Origin: Rufibacter tibetensis
Lineage (GTDB): Bacteria > Bacteroidota > Bacteroidia > Cytophagales > Hymenobacteraceae
DNA length: 64,000 bases
Direction: 5' to 3'
Assembly (NCBI RefSeq): GCF_001310085.1
Contig: NZ_CP012643.1
Span: forward strand, 1,333,001 to 1,397,000
The position numbers and the translations under genes are program-made. Below the pieces are notes generated by a model. The model did not search any database and had not been told where the DNA came from. It was given only the letters and a program-made list of their open reading frames with translations. Below, piece by piece: positions 38,719-47,185 of the stretch (positions are counted from its first letter, which is position 1; each line of letters opens with the position of its first letter).

Positions 38719-38760
38719 CCCGCTTTCAGGCTGTTTTCCTGAAATGCGCCTGAAAGCGGG
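38719..38760 (+). repeat. Dispersed palindromic intergenic repeat, copy 9 (hairpin in the mannan operon)
   Basis: A perfect 13-bp stem CCCGCTTTCAGGC / GCCTGAAAGCGGG encloses TGTTTTCCTGAAATGC. It is 12 nt after the epimerase stop codon and could attenuate or stabilise the transcript. Confidence 0.65.
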
Positions 38761-38831
38761 AAGAAGCTTCCTTCAACCGTAGAAACAGAAACGTGCCTGT
38801 TTGTAGCAAACAACCTTTACCCTTACCTGAA

Positions 38832-40586
38832 ATGAAAACACTTGTACACAGGCTTGCAAAGTTTTCCGGGCAGGCGCCTGCCGTTTGGCTGGCGCTGGTG
38901 GTTTTTCTGCTGACGGCTCTTCCTTCTAAAGCCGCGGACATCAAACTGGAAGCCGAGGACGCTACGCTTACCGGCGTCACGGTTGCCAGGGCGAATGCGG
39001 GCTATTCTGGTACGGGTTATGTGCAGGGCTTTGACAACTCGTTCGCGAAGAATGTGCGCTTCACTGTCAATGTTCCCACTACCGGAATCTATGATTTAAC
39101 CATCCGCTACGGCACCCCTTCCAGCGAGAAAGGCTACGTGCTGGAGGTAAACGGTCAGCGTTCTGAAGGCATGTTTCCCTTTGTGGCCGGCTATGGAACT
39201 GCCCAAAGCGGCAAGTACCAGTTAACCGCGGGTACCAACACCATCACCATCGGTGGTGGCTGGGGATTTTACACCCTTGACTACATCAACCTGAGTCCGG
39301 CTACTATTCCGTTGCCCGCCAAACCACTTAAGACGTTAACCGATCCCAACACCACTGCTTCCACCAAGAACCTGTTCTCTTACATGGTGGACCTCTACGG
39401 CACCAAAGTGTTGGCAGCGCAGCAGGAAACCAACGCTCTACAAGAGATTGATTACGTGCGCACGCACTCAGGAAAAGACCCAGCCATTGGTTCTTTTGAC
39501 CTGATTGAGTACTCGCCGTCCCGCATTCAGCACGGGGCGAATCCAGCGGGCTTTTCTGAAAAGGCCATCCAATGGGCCAACAGAGATCAAGGCCGGGGCA
39601 TTATCAGTTTGATGTGGCACTGGAACGCTCCCACAGACCTCATTAATCAGGCACCCGACAAGCTTTGGTGGAGCGGTTTCTACACCAGGGCCACCACCTT
39701 CAATTTCGCGGCGGCACTCGCCGATAAAAACGGGGCCAAGTACCAACTCATGCTCAGGGACATTGACGCCATTGCGGTAGAACTGAAGAAATTCCAGGCG
39801 CAGGACATTCCGGTGCTGTGGCGCCCACTGCACGAAGCAGCCGGCGGTTGGTTCTGGTGGGGTGCCCAGGGTGCCGCGCCTTTCAAGGAGCTTTGGCAAA
39901 TTTTATATGACCGGCTCACTAATCACCACAACCTGCACAACCTCATTTGGGTCTACACCGCCGAACGAGGCAAACCCGAGTGGTACCCCGGAGACGCGTA
40001 CGTGGATATAGTGGGCATTGACATCTATGAAAACACCGCCGTAGCCTCTAACCTGAGCGGCCAATGGACCGAACTTCAGGCCATGTTCAACGGCAAGAAA
40101 CTTGTTACGCTCTCTGAGACCGGCAACCTTCCCAACCCAGACTACATCAGAACCTTCGGCACGTGGTGGTCCTGGTTTGCGGTTTGGAACGGCGCCGATT
40201 TCATCCGGAAACAGCCTAGCAGCCTCATCCATTCCGTCTTCAACGACCCGGATGTGATTACGCTGGACGAACTGCCGGACTGGCGAAACTACCGCTCCGT
40301 GACGGGCATTGACCTGGAGAATACATTCACCCACCTTTCGGTGTACCCTAACCCGGCTAATAGTGGGCAACTAACCATCAGAATCACGGTTACCTCCCCG
40401 GTAAAAGCCACCTTCACCTTGTTCAACGCCACTGGAGCCAAAGTAGCCGAAGTATCTAAGCAGTTCACCAGCGGGGCAAACCAGGTCCAAATACCACTTA
40501 AAAATTTTCCAAATGGCATCTATGTACTTTCCATCCAGAAAGGTGCTGAGCAGATTTGCAGAAAAGTGGTAGTGCAGAAACAGTGA
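38832..40586 (+). CDS. GH26 beta-mannanase with N-terminal CBM and T9SS sorting domain
   Basis: A 584-residue secreted mannanase. Start at 38832 gives a long signal peptide ending PSKAA. A CBM35/CBM6-like carbohydrate-binding domain (about 33-155; KLEAEDATLTG, GYVQGFDNS, NTITIGGGWGFYTLDYINL) precedes the GH26 barrel, with acid/base Glu in RPLHEAAGGWFWWG and nucleophile in VTLSETGNLP. The C-terminal 75 residues form a T9SS type A domain (LSVYPNPANSG to KVVVQKQ). So this enzyme acts at the surface, unlike the single-domain GH26 at 33134. Confidence 0.92.
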   Translation: MKTLVHRLAKFSGQAPAVWLALVVFLLTALPSKAADIKLEAEDATLTGVTVARANAGYSGTGYVQGFDNSFAKNVRFTVNVPTTGIYDLTIRYGTPSSEKGYVLEVNGQRSEGMFPFVAGYGTAQSGKYQLTAGTNTITIGGGWGFYTLDYINLSPATIPLPAKPLKTLTDPNTTASTKNLFSYMVDLYGTKVLAAQQETNALQEIDYVRTHSGKDPAIGSFDLIEYSPSRIQHGANPAGFSEKAIQWANRDQGRGIISLMWHWNAPTDLINQAPDKLWWSGFYTRATTFNFAAALADKNGAKYQLMLRDIDAIAVELKKFQAQDIPVLWRPLHEAAGGWFWWGAQGAAPFKELWQILYDRLTNHHNLHNLIWVYTAERGKPEWYPGDAYVDIVGIDIYENTAVASNLSGQWTELQAMFNGKKLVTLSETGNLPNPDYIRTFGTWWSWFAVWNGADFIRKQPSSLIHSVFNDPDVITLDELPDWRNYRSVTGIDLENTFTHLSVYPNPANSGQLTIRITVTSPVKATFTLFNATGAKVAEVSKQFTSGANQVQIPLKNFPNGIYVLSIQKGAEQICRKVVVQKQ

Positions 40587-40607
40587 CCTTGAGAAGAAGG
40601 CTTTTGG

Positions 40608-40655
40608 CCTGCTTCCAATCACAGCCTGTTTTTAGAAAAAAGCCATGAAAGCAGG
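40608..40655 (+). repeat. Dispersed palindromic intergenic repeat, copy 10
   Basis: The core CAGCCTGTTTTTAG...AAGCCATGAAAGC (40622-40652) is enclosed by an outer pair CCTGCTT (40608-40614) and AAGCAGG (40649-40655). It lies in the gap between the second GH26 and GH27. Confidence 0.55.
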
Positions 40656-40731
40656 AAGCAGATGCTCCCTTGAAGCTGAACAAATCCATTCGATCCAATA
40701 CCGATTCCCAAATAAACTTCTGACGAAACAC

Positions 40732-41961
40732 ATGAAAAAACTATTGCTCTCCTTAGCGGCCCTCACGCTATCGTTTACGGCCTTCAGCCAGGGAAACAAC
40801 TATGTTCAGAACTACAAGAAGTTTGAAGGCTTAGCCATGACCCCGCCCATGGGCTGGAACAGCTGGAATAAATTTGCCTGCAACGTAGACGAGAAACTGA
40901 TCCGGGAAACCGCTGATGCCATGGTGAGTTCGGGCATGAAAGCCGCCGGTTACGAGTATATCAATATTGATGACTGCTGGCACGGTGACCGCGACAGTTT
41001 AGGCTTCATCCAACCAGATCCCAAGCGTTTTCCCTCAGGCATGAAAGCCCTGACCGACTACGTGCATTCCAAAGGATTGAAGCTAGGCATCTACTCTGAT
41101 GCCGGTTCCCAGACCTGTGGTGGCCGCCCAGGCAGCCGCGGCTACGAGTTCCAGGATGCCCAGCAGTACGCCAAGTGGGGAATCGATTACCTGAAATATG
41201 ACTGGTGTAACACCGAAGGCCTGAAAGCTGAGGGTGCCTATAAAACCATCGCCGCTGCCTTGCAAAGAGCCGGTAGACCAATGGTGCTCAGCATCTGCGA
41301 GTGGGGTACTGATAAACCTTGGGAATGGGGTCCGGCCGTTGGGCATCTGTGGAGAACCACCGGCGACATCTATAATTGCTTTGACTGCGTGAAAGACCAC
41401 GGTACCTGGAAATCATGGGGCGTGATGCAAATTCTGGATAAACAAGAAGGCTTGCGTCAATATGCAGGCCCAGGCCATTGGAATGACCCAGACATGATGG
41501 AAGTAGGTAATGGAATGACTGTAAACGAAGACCGCGCGCACTTCACTATGTGGAGCATGCTGGCCGCCCCGCTCATCGCTGGAAACGACCTGCGCAATAT
41601 GAGCAAGGAAACCATCGCCATCCTAACCGACAAAGAAGTTCTCGCCATTAACCAGGACAAACTAGGCATCCAGGGCTTGAGACTCTCGGTTAAAGACAGC
41701 CTGGAAACGTGGGTGAAACCGCTGGACGGCGGCAAGTGGGCCGTGACCTTCCTGAACCGCGCCAAGAATCCGCAGAAAGTAAATTTCGACTGGAAGAAAA
41801 CGCCCATTACTGATGACTTTGCCAAAAGAGAGCTGAACGCCGGCAAAACCACCTACAAGATTCGGAACGTGTGGACGAAGAAAAGCCAGGGCACAACCAA
41901 GAAAGCCTTCGAGGCCACCGTACCTGCGCATGACGTGGTGCTATTGGTATTGTCAGAATAG
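40732..41961 (+). CDS. GH27 alpha-galactosidase
   Basis: A 409-residue exported retaining alpha-galactosidase that removes alpha-1,6-galactose side groups from galactomannan. Start at 40732 gives a signal peptide (MKKLLLSLAALTLSFTAFSQ). GH27 landmarks: PPMGWNSWNKFAC, IDDCWHGDRD, the nucleophile Asp in YLKYDWCNTEG, and the acid/base Asp in GHWNDPDMMEVG, followed by a C-terminal beta-sandwich. A debranching enzyme beside two mannanases supports galacto(gluco)mannan as the substrate. Confidence 0.93.
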   Translation: MKKLLLSLAALTLSFTAFSQGNNYVQNYKKFEGLAMTPPMGWNSWNKFACNVDEKLIRETADAMVSSGMKAAGYEYINIDDCWHGDRDSLGFIQPDPKRFPSGMKALTDYVHSKGLKLGIYSDAGSQTCGGRPGSRGYEFQDAQQYAKWGIDYLKYDWCNTEGLKAEGAYKTIAAALQRAGRPMVLSICEWGTDKPWEWGPAVGHLWRTTGDIYNCFDCVKDHGTWKSWGVMQILDKQEGLRQYAGPGHWNDPDMMEVGNGMTVNEDRAHFTMWSMLAAPLIAGNDLRNMSKETIAILTDKEVLAINQDKLGIQGLRLSVKDSLETWVKPLDGGKWAVTFLNRAKNPQKVNFDWKKTPITDDFAKRELNAGKTTYKIRNVWTKKSQGTTKKAFEATVPAHDVVLLVLSE

Positions 41962-41976
41962 CTAACTTGTTTTCCA

Positions 41977-42011
41977 ATTAAGGCCTGTTTTGCAGAAAGC
42001 AGGCCTTAAAC
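41977..42011 (+). repeat. Dispersed palindromic intergenic repeat, copy 11
   Basis: TTAAGGCCTG (41978-41987) pairs perfectly with CAGGCCTTAA (42000-42009) around TTTTGCAGAAAG; 15 nt after the GH27 stop. Confidence 0.65.
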
Positions 42012-42084
42012 GCTTTTACAGCAGAACGCCCGGGTTACTGCCACTTCTGCTTACCTTAAAAACTCACGCAACCATTCAGAGAAC

Positions 42085-43485
42085 ATGAAACTGAAAACAT
42101 TAGGCAAACTTTTCTTAGGCATGCTAATCACCGGAGTTACCTCCTCGGCGGGAGCCGTCTCGCTTCCGGCCATCATCGGGAACCACATGGTGTTGCAACG
42201 CAATGCCGAAGTGACCATCTGGGGTTGGGGCAACACCGGCGAAGAAGTCACCGTGACCGGAAGTTGGGACAATAAACCGGTAAAAACCAAAGTGAGCAAC
42301 CTGGCCAGGTGGGAAGTAAAACTGCAAACCTCCGCCGCTGCTGGTCCGCAGACCGTAACGGTGAAAGGCTACAATACCATTGTGCTGGAAGACGTGCTGC
42401 TGGGCGAAGTCTGGTTATGTTCGGGCCAGTCTAACATGGACTGGAGCGCCAACGCCGGCATTGACAACGCTGAGCAGCACGTGAAAGAAGCCAACTACCC
42501 GTCCATCCGGTTCTTCCAGGTGGGTAAGCGCTCCGCCGATGCTCCGCAAGTGGACCTGCAGGGCCAATGGGTGGTGTGTACCCCAGAAACCATGAAACAC
42601 TTCAGCGCTGTGGGTTACTTTTTCGGGAGAGAGATCCACCAGAACCTGAAGGTGCCCGTTGGGTTGATCAACAGCAGCTGGGGCGGCACCCCGGCCGAGA
42701 TCTGGTTTAGTGCGCCGGCCATTGCGTCTAACCCTGTTTTAGCAGAAGCGGCCGCGAAACGCAAAGAAGTGGAATACGGTCCGGTACAGCCGGCCAAAGC
42801 CTACAACGCCATGATCGCGCCGCTCATCCCCTTCCGCCTGGCGGGTGCCCTGTGGTACCAGGGCGAATCCAACGTAGATGCTCCTGACGTGTATGCCCAG
42901 ATGCTGCCCGCCCTCATCCAGGACTGGCGCACTGCCTGGAAGAATGATTTCCCCTTCTACTATGTGCAGATTGCGCCTTACAAGTACGGCGGTGCCGAAG
43001 AATGGCCACGCTTAGCCGAAGCCCAGCTGAAAACCTTAAGCGTTCCGAATACCGGTATGGCCGTAATCAGCGACGTGGGCAACATAGACGACATTCACCC
43101 CCGAAACAAGTTAGACGTAGGCAAACGCCTCGCCGCGCTGGCCCTGAACAAAACCTACGGCCAAAAAGAGGTGCCTTTTTCTGGTCCCATCTACCGTGAA
43201 ATGAAGAAAGAAGGAAACAAGATTCGCCTCTACTTTGACCATGCAGACCAGGGCTTGGCGGTAAAAGGCAAAAAACTCACCCAGTTTGAGATTGCCGGTG
43301 AAGACCAGAAGTTCGTGCCTGCCCAGGCTAAAATAGACGGAAAAACTGTGGTAGTCAGCGCCAAAGGCGTGAAGAACCCGGTAGCCGTACGCATGGGCTG
43401 GAGCAACACCGCCAACCCAAATCTCTTCAACAAAGCTGGCCTTCCCGCCTCAGTTTTCAGAACCGATACTTGGACTAAGAAATAG
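42085..43485 (+). CDS. SASA-type carbohydrate acetylesterase
   Basis: A 466-residue exported SGNH-like esterase annotated in databases as sialate O-acetylesterase. The signal peptide ends GAVSL. Active-site elements are the nucleophile Ser in CSGQSNMDW, the oxyanion Gly/Asn region GALWYQGESNV and the C-terminal Asp-x-x-His in IDDIHP. Given its neighbours, removal of O-acetyl groups from mannosyl residues of softwood galactoglucomannan is more likely than action on sialic acid; no sialic-acid genes are nearby. Confidence 0.85.
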   Translation: MKLKTLGKLFLGMLITGVTSSAGAVSLPAIIGNHMVLQRNAEVTIWGWGNTGEEVTVTGSWDNKPVKTKVSNLARWEVKLQTSAAAGPQTVTVKGYNTIVLEDVLLGEVWLCSGQSNMDWSANAGIDNAEQHVKEANYPSIRFFQVGKRSADAPQVDLQGQWVVCTPETMKHFSAVGYFFGREIHQNLKVPVGLINSSWGGTPAEIWFSAPAIASNPVLAEAAAKRKEVEYGPVQPAKAYNAMIAPLIPFRLAGALWYQGESNVDAPDVYAQMLPALIQDWRTAWKNDFPFYYVQIAPYKYGGAEEWPRLAEAQLKTLSVPNTGMAVISDVGNIDDIHPRNKLDVGKRLAALALNKTYGQKEVPFSGPIYREMKKEGNKIRLYFDHADQGLAVKGKKLTQFEIAGEDQKFVPAQAKIDGKTVVVSAKGVKNPVAVRMGWSNTANPNLFNKAGLPASVFRTDTWTKK

Positions 43486-43496
43486 CAGCCTTTAAC

Positions 43497-43533
43497 TCAA
43501 TTTTCAGCCAATTTCTGAAAGACGGCCATAAAA
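43497..43533 (+). repeat. Dispersed palindromic intergenic repeat, copy 12
   Basis: ATTTTCAGCCAATTTCTG then AAAGACGGCCATAAAA; a degenerate copy beginning 11 nt after the esterase stop. Confidence 0.45.
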
Positions 43534-43552
43534 AAATGTATTCTCCCCCCTC

Positions 43553-43650
43553 CCTATGTCATCCTGAAAGGATCTTGTGGGCGAACTAGAATGACATTTC
43601 TAAAACGCTTTTACAGTTCGCCCACAAGATCTTTCCAAGATCACAGAAGG
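43553..43650. repeat. REP/MITE-like inverted-repeat element
   Basis: GATCTTGTGGGCGAACT (43571-43587) pairs perfectly with AGTTCGCCCACAAGATC (43615-43631). The flanks ATGTCATCCTGAAAG and AGATCACAGAAGGGACAA resemble short mobile repeats that I recall from Hymenobacteraceae genomes. There is no ORF inside. Only one copy is present in this window. Confidence 0.55.
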
Positions 43651-43729
43651 GACAATAAATTGAAAGATTGGCTTCCCTTTGGCTCTCTTGCTCTAACAAT
43701 CCGTTTCGGGCAAACTACTTAAAAAACAC

Positions 43730-45043
43730 ATGAAGAATATCTACTTCCTACTCGCGCTCCTTTGCTCCACTTTAACCCAGCTTTACGCTCAAAAAACAGC
43801 TGACTTTGTAAAGACAGACGGACACATGTTCACGCTTGGCGGCAGGCCTTACTACTACATAGGTACCAATTATTGGTACGGTGGCCTATTGGCTTCTACC
43901 GGCCAGGGCGGTGACCGCACCAGACTCACCAAAGAGTTGGACCTGCTTAAAAAGGTAGGCGTAACGAACCTGCGTGTGTTGGCCGGGGCCGAAGGTCCGA
44001 ACAACCAACCCTACCGCGTTTCACTTGGACTGCAAATGTCGCCCGGCGTGTACAATGACACGTTGTTGGCAGGATTAGACTTCCTCCTCGCCGAGATGGC
44101 TAAACGAGACATGAAAGCCGTGCTGTACCTGAACAACGCCTGGGAATGGTCGGGTGGCTTTAGCCAATATGTCAACTGGAACACCAACGTGCCTATTCCT
44201 TACGCCCTGGCCAACAACAATGACTGGGCTAGCTTCATGAAGTACTCCGGGCAGTTTCTCCAGTGCGATCCGTGCAAGCAGCAGTTCGCTGACCACATCA
44301 GATACATGCTGAGTCGCACGAACCAGTACACAAACAAGAAGTACACCGAAGACCCCACCATTATGTCATGGCAGATCGCGAACGAGCCCCGCGCTTTCTC
44401 CATGGCCAACGTGCCGGCGTATGACCAATGGATCAAGAGCACCGCGGCCCTCTTCAAATCTCTGGACAAAAACCATCTGGTATCTACCGGATCGGAAGGC
44501 TCTCACGGTTCAGAAGGCTCTATGGAGGTGTTCAAACAAGTCCACACCGATCCTAACATTGACTATTTCACCATGCACATCTGGCCTAGAAACTGGGGCT
44601 GGCTGGACAGTAAAAACATTGCCGGCACCCTGGACTCCGCCATTGTGAAAACCAATCAATACATGGAGCGCCACATCGCGTTTGCGCGGGAGCAGAAGAA
44701 GCCCATCGTGCTGGAGGAGTTCGGCCTGCAGCGGGACAATAATGAGTTCAGCCCTTCCGCCAAAACCACGTTCCGGGACTGGTATTATCAAAACGCCTTT
44801 GAACGGGTGCTTATCAGTGCCAAAGAAAAAGACGCCTTGGCCGGAGCTAACTTCTGGGCCTTCAACGGAACCGCCCGTCCTCACCCCACCCGACACTTTT
44901 GGAAACCCGGTGACGCCCTGATGGGCGATCCTCCGCAGGAAGAGCAGGGCTTGTATGGCGTGTATGATACAGACTCCACCATGCCCCTTATTGCCAAATA
45001 CACCAAGGCGGTAAAGAAAGCTGGTAAGAAAAAGAAGAAGTAA
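43730..45043 (+). CDS. GH5_7 endo-beta-1,4-mannanase
   Basis: A 437-residue exported retaining mannanase. The signal peptide ends LYAQ. The barrel opens with TLGGRPYYYIGTNYWYG, a GH5_7 feature, and has the acid/base Glu in WQIANEPR and the nucleophile Glu in IVLEEFGLQRD, with MHIWPRNWGW between. The C-terminus is Lys-rich (KKAGKKKKK) and has no sorting domain, so periplasmic location is likely. It is the last gene of the mannan cluster, separated by a 244-nt gap and closed by a strong terminator. Confidence 0.92.
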   Translation: MKNIYFLLALLCSTLTQLYAQKTADFVKTDGHMFTLGGRPYYYIGTNYWYGGLLASTGQGGDRTRLTKELDLLKKVGVTNLRVLAGAEGPNNQPYRVSLGLQMSPGVYNDTLLAGLDFLLAEMAKRDMKAVLYLNNAWEWSGGFSQYVNWNTNVPIPYALANNNDWASFMKYSGQFLQCDPCKQQFADHIRYMLSRTNQYTNKKYTEDPTIMSWQIANEPRAFSMANVPAYDQWIKSTAALFKSLDKNHLVSTGSEGSHGSEGSMEVFKQVHTDPNIDYFTMHIWPRNWGWLDSKNIAGTLDSAIVKTNQYMERHIAFAREQKKPIVLEEFGLQRDNNEFSPSAKTTFRDWYYQNAFERVLISAKEKDALAGANFWAFNGTARPHPTRHFWKPGDALMGDPPQEEQGLYGVYDTDSTMPLIAKYTKAVKKAGKKKKK

Positions 45044-45052
45044 GCATGAGCA

Positions 45053-45103
45053 AAGGCATAAAAAAAAGGAAGAGGTAAAACCTCTTCCTTTTTTTTATGC
45101 CTT
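45053..45103. terminator. Terminator closing the mannan locus
   Basis: A perfect 23-bp stem (45053-45075 with 45081-45103), loop TAAAA, with an internal run of eight A paired to eight T. Confidence 0.85.
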
Positions 45104-45206
45104 GTACACGTAAACCTAGCTTTTTGCTGCACCGTTCGTATGCCTAAAAAGCATCATTTTGAACGCTACTTCACTCTTATATTCCTACTGATTTGTACTA
45201 CCTGCT

Positions 45207-46568
45207 GTGAAAGAACCAATAGATCATACGACCACTCAAGCTCCCCTTCCCCCTCCAGAAAAGCCCTCCTTCAAAGAAGCGCTCCTGTTTTGGCTCAAGC
45301 TGGGGTTTATCAGTTTTGGCGGACCCGCCGGGCAAATTGCCATCATGCACCAGTTTGTGGTGGAGCAGAAGCGGTGGGTTTCTGATTCCCGGTTTTTGCA
45401 CGCGCTCAACTATTGCATGCTGCTGCCCGGCCCCGAGGCCCAGCAGTTAGCGACGTACCTGGGCTGGCTCATGCACGGGGTACGGGGTGGATTGGTAGCC
45501 GGAATTCTGTTCGTGCTTCCTTCAGTGTTTATTCTCTTTGGCCTGAGTGCCGCTTATGTTTCTTTCGGAACAATCCCGTGGGTGTCGGCGCTGTTCTACG
45601 GACTAAAGCCAGCGGTGGTAGCTATTGTGATTCTGGCTCTCATTAAGATTGCTGGAAAGTCACTGAAAAGCTGGTTTCATTATGCCATAGCAGCCATCAG
45701 CTTTGTGTGCATCTTCTTTCTGCACGTGCCGTTCCCCTATATCATTCTGGGAGCCATTGCCATCGCGTTTGCGCTACAGAAACTGAATCCTTCCTTCTTA
45801 GCAGAGAAACCTGCTACGGCCAAAACCCAAAGCAATGAGGAAGGTTACTACCTGAACGCGAACAGTGCAGTAGCTGGGGCAGGTGCCAATCTGAAACAAA
45901 GTGTAATCCGATTGGTAGTGACGGTGGTTTTGTGGGCGGTGCCGCTGGTTCTGTTTTACGTGCTTACCAGCAATTTTCCTTTCTGGAATACCCTTATTCT
46001 CTTCTTCACTAAAGCTGCGTTGATCACCTTTGGAGGTGCCTACGCGGTACTGCCGTACGTGGCCCAGGTAACGGTAGAGAACTTAGGTTGGCTCACCAAA
46101 TATGAAATGATAGACGGATTGGCTTTGGGCGAAACCACGCCGGGTCCGCTCATAATGGTGTTGGCGTTTGTGGGGTTTATGGCCGGGTATAACCAATATG
46201 CTGGTTCTTTGGCCATGGGCGCCCTGGGGCTCTTCACCACTACGTTTTATACCTTCCTGCCTTGCTTCCTGTTTATTCTGGCGGGTGCCCCGCTCATAGA
46301 GCGCACGAGAGGAAATGCCGCCGTCAAATCAGTGTTGGGCGTAGTCACGGCGGCAGTGGTAGGCGTGGTCCTTAACCTGACAGTCTACTTCGGCCAAGCC
46401 GTTTTATTCCCCAAGGAACTCTCTTTGGCAGGGCTGGATTACTTCGCCCTGGCCTGGACCGTGATTTCTTTTGTTGCCATGTACCGCTTCAAGATCGGCA
46501 TGATCACCTGGATCATCATCAGCGCTCTGGCAGGATTAGGATACTATTTAGTAACTGGACTGTCCTGA
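45207..46568 (+). CDS. chrA: Chromate transporter ChrA
   Basis: A 453-residue inner-membrane CHR-family carrier with two homologous halves. Each half opens with the family stretch: FWLKLGFISFGGPAGQIAIM (about 30-49) and FFTKAALITFGGAYAVLPYV (about 262-282), with LLPGPEAQQLATYLG and GETTPGPLIMVLAFVG motifs. It exports chromate or acts on sulfate/chromate homologues. The start is GTG at 45207 (MKEPIDHTTT). No regulator is adjacent. Confidence 0.9.
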   Translation: MKEPIDHTTTQAPLPPPEKPSFKEALLFWLKLGFISFGGPAGQIAIMHQFVVEQKRWVSDSRFLHALNYCMLLPGPEAQQLATYLGWLMHGVRGGLVAGILFVLPSVFILFGLSAAYVSFGTIPWVSALFYGLKPAVVAIVILALIKIAGKSLKSWFHYAIAAISFVCIFFLHVPFPYIILGAIAIAFALQKLNPSFLAEKPATAKTQSNEEGYYLNANSAVAGAGANLKQSVIRLVVTVVLWAVPLVLFYVLTSNFPFWNTLILFFTKAALITFGGAYAVLPYVAQVTVENLGWLTKYEMIDGLALGETTPGPLIMVLAFVGFMAGYNQYAGSLAMGALGLFTTTFYTFLPCFLFILAGAPLIERTRGNAAVKSVLGVVTAAVVGVVLNLTVYFGQAVLFPKELSLAGLDYFALAWTVISFVAMYRFKIGMITWIIISALAGLGYYLVTGLS

Positions 46569-46573
46569 CATAA

Positions 46574-46602
46574 AAAATGCGCAGGGGCTACTTGCGCATT
46601 TT
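46574..46602. terminator. Bidirectional terminator between chrA and the repeat lipoprotein gene
   Basis: AAAATGCGCA (46574-46583) pairs with TGCGCATTTT (46593-46602), between convergent genes only 38 nt apart. Confidence 0.8.
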
Positions 46603-46606
46603 AAAG

Positions 46607-47044
46607 TTATTTTTTCAAAGGAGCACCTACTGGAATACTGCAATCGTGGCCCGGCTGCCCATGGGGTGGATTCAAGCCTTTCGCAGTGGAAATAGGTGGT
46701 CCGGTTGGAAGCACGGGTGCTGGTGGTAAGCCCACCGGAGCAGGACCAGTCACGGAGGCTGGTCTGGCAGGTGAACTCAAAGGTGCTCCTACCTGAATAT
46801 CACAGCGGTGGCCGGGTTGACCGTGAGCCGGATTTAAACCTGCGGCAACAGCCGGTTGAGTAGAAACTTGCACAGGCTGCCCAACGGTTGCAGCAGGAGA
46901 TGGTGTGGTTACTGCGGGGGAACCTACGGGCAAACCAGTATTCTGCTGTTGGTTTGTTTGCGTGGCTGCGGTGTCGCTGCTTTTAGAGCAACTTGCAAAG
47001 CAAAAAAGGGAGGCTGCCAGAGCTATTTGAATTGTATTCTTCAT
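46607..47044 (-). CDS. Small lipoprotein with two HGQPGH repeats
   Basis: A 145-residue exported protein not assigned to a named family. The signal peptide ends CFASC (lipobox, Cys about 19), followed by a Thr/Gln/Asn- and Pro-rich low-complexity spacer. Two copies of a 23-residue unit occur, at about 71-93 (GLNPAHGQPGHRCDIQVGAPL) and at the C-terminus about 122-144 (GLNPPHGQPGHDCSIPVGAPL). Each has His, His and Cys in HGQPGHxC, which could bind a metal or heme. I recall similar motifs in small Bacteroidota proteins of unknown function. It is convergent with chrA and stands alone. Confidence 0.75.
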   Translation of the reverse strand: MKNTIQIALAASLFCFASCSKSSDTAATQTNQQQNTGLPVGSPAVTTPSPAATVGQPVQVSTQPAVAAGLNPAHGQPGHRCDIQVGAPLSSPARPASVTGPAPVGLPPAPVLPTGPPISTAKGLNPPHGQPGHDCSIPVGAPLKK

Positions 47045-47185
47045 AAGAAAATTAAAAGCATAAAAGACGCCCGCTTGATTGGAGCGAACGATACCACAAG
47101 ATAAGTAAAAGCTGGGAAAGGCTTTCTGCTTTCTTCAGAAAGCCCCTGTTTGCCCGCCGTATTTCCAAAAAGAACCCCGTAAGTT

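Noticed and set aside
19659-45043. A SusC/SusD pair in the polysaccharide locus
   Set aside because: None of the genes has TonB-receptor plug or barrel features or a SusD-like helical lipoprotein; the two transporters are inner-membrane proteins.
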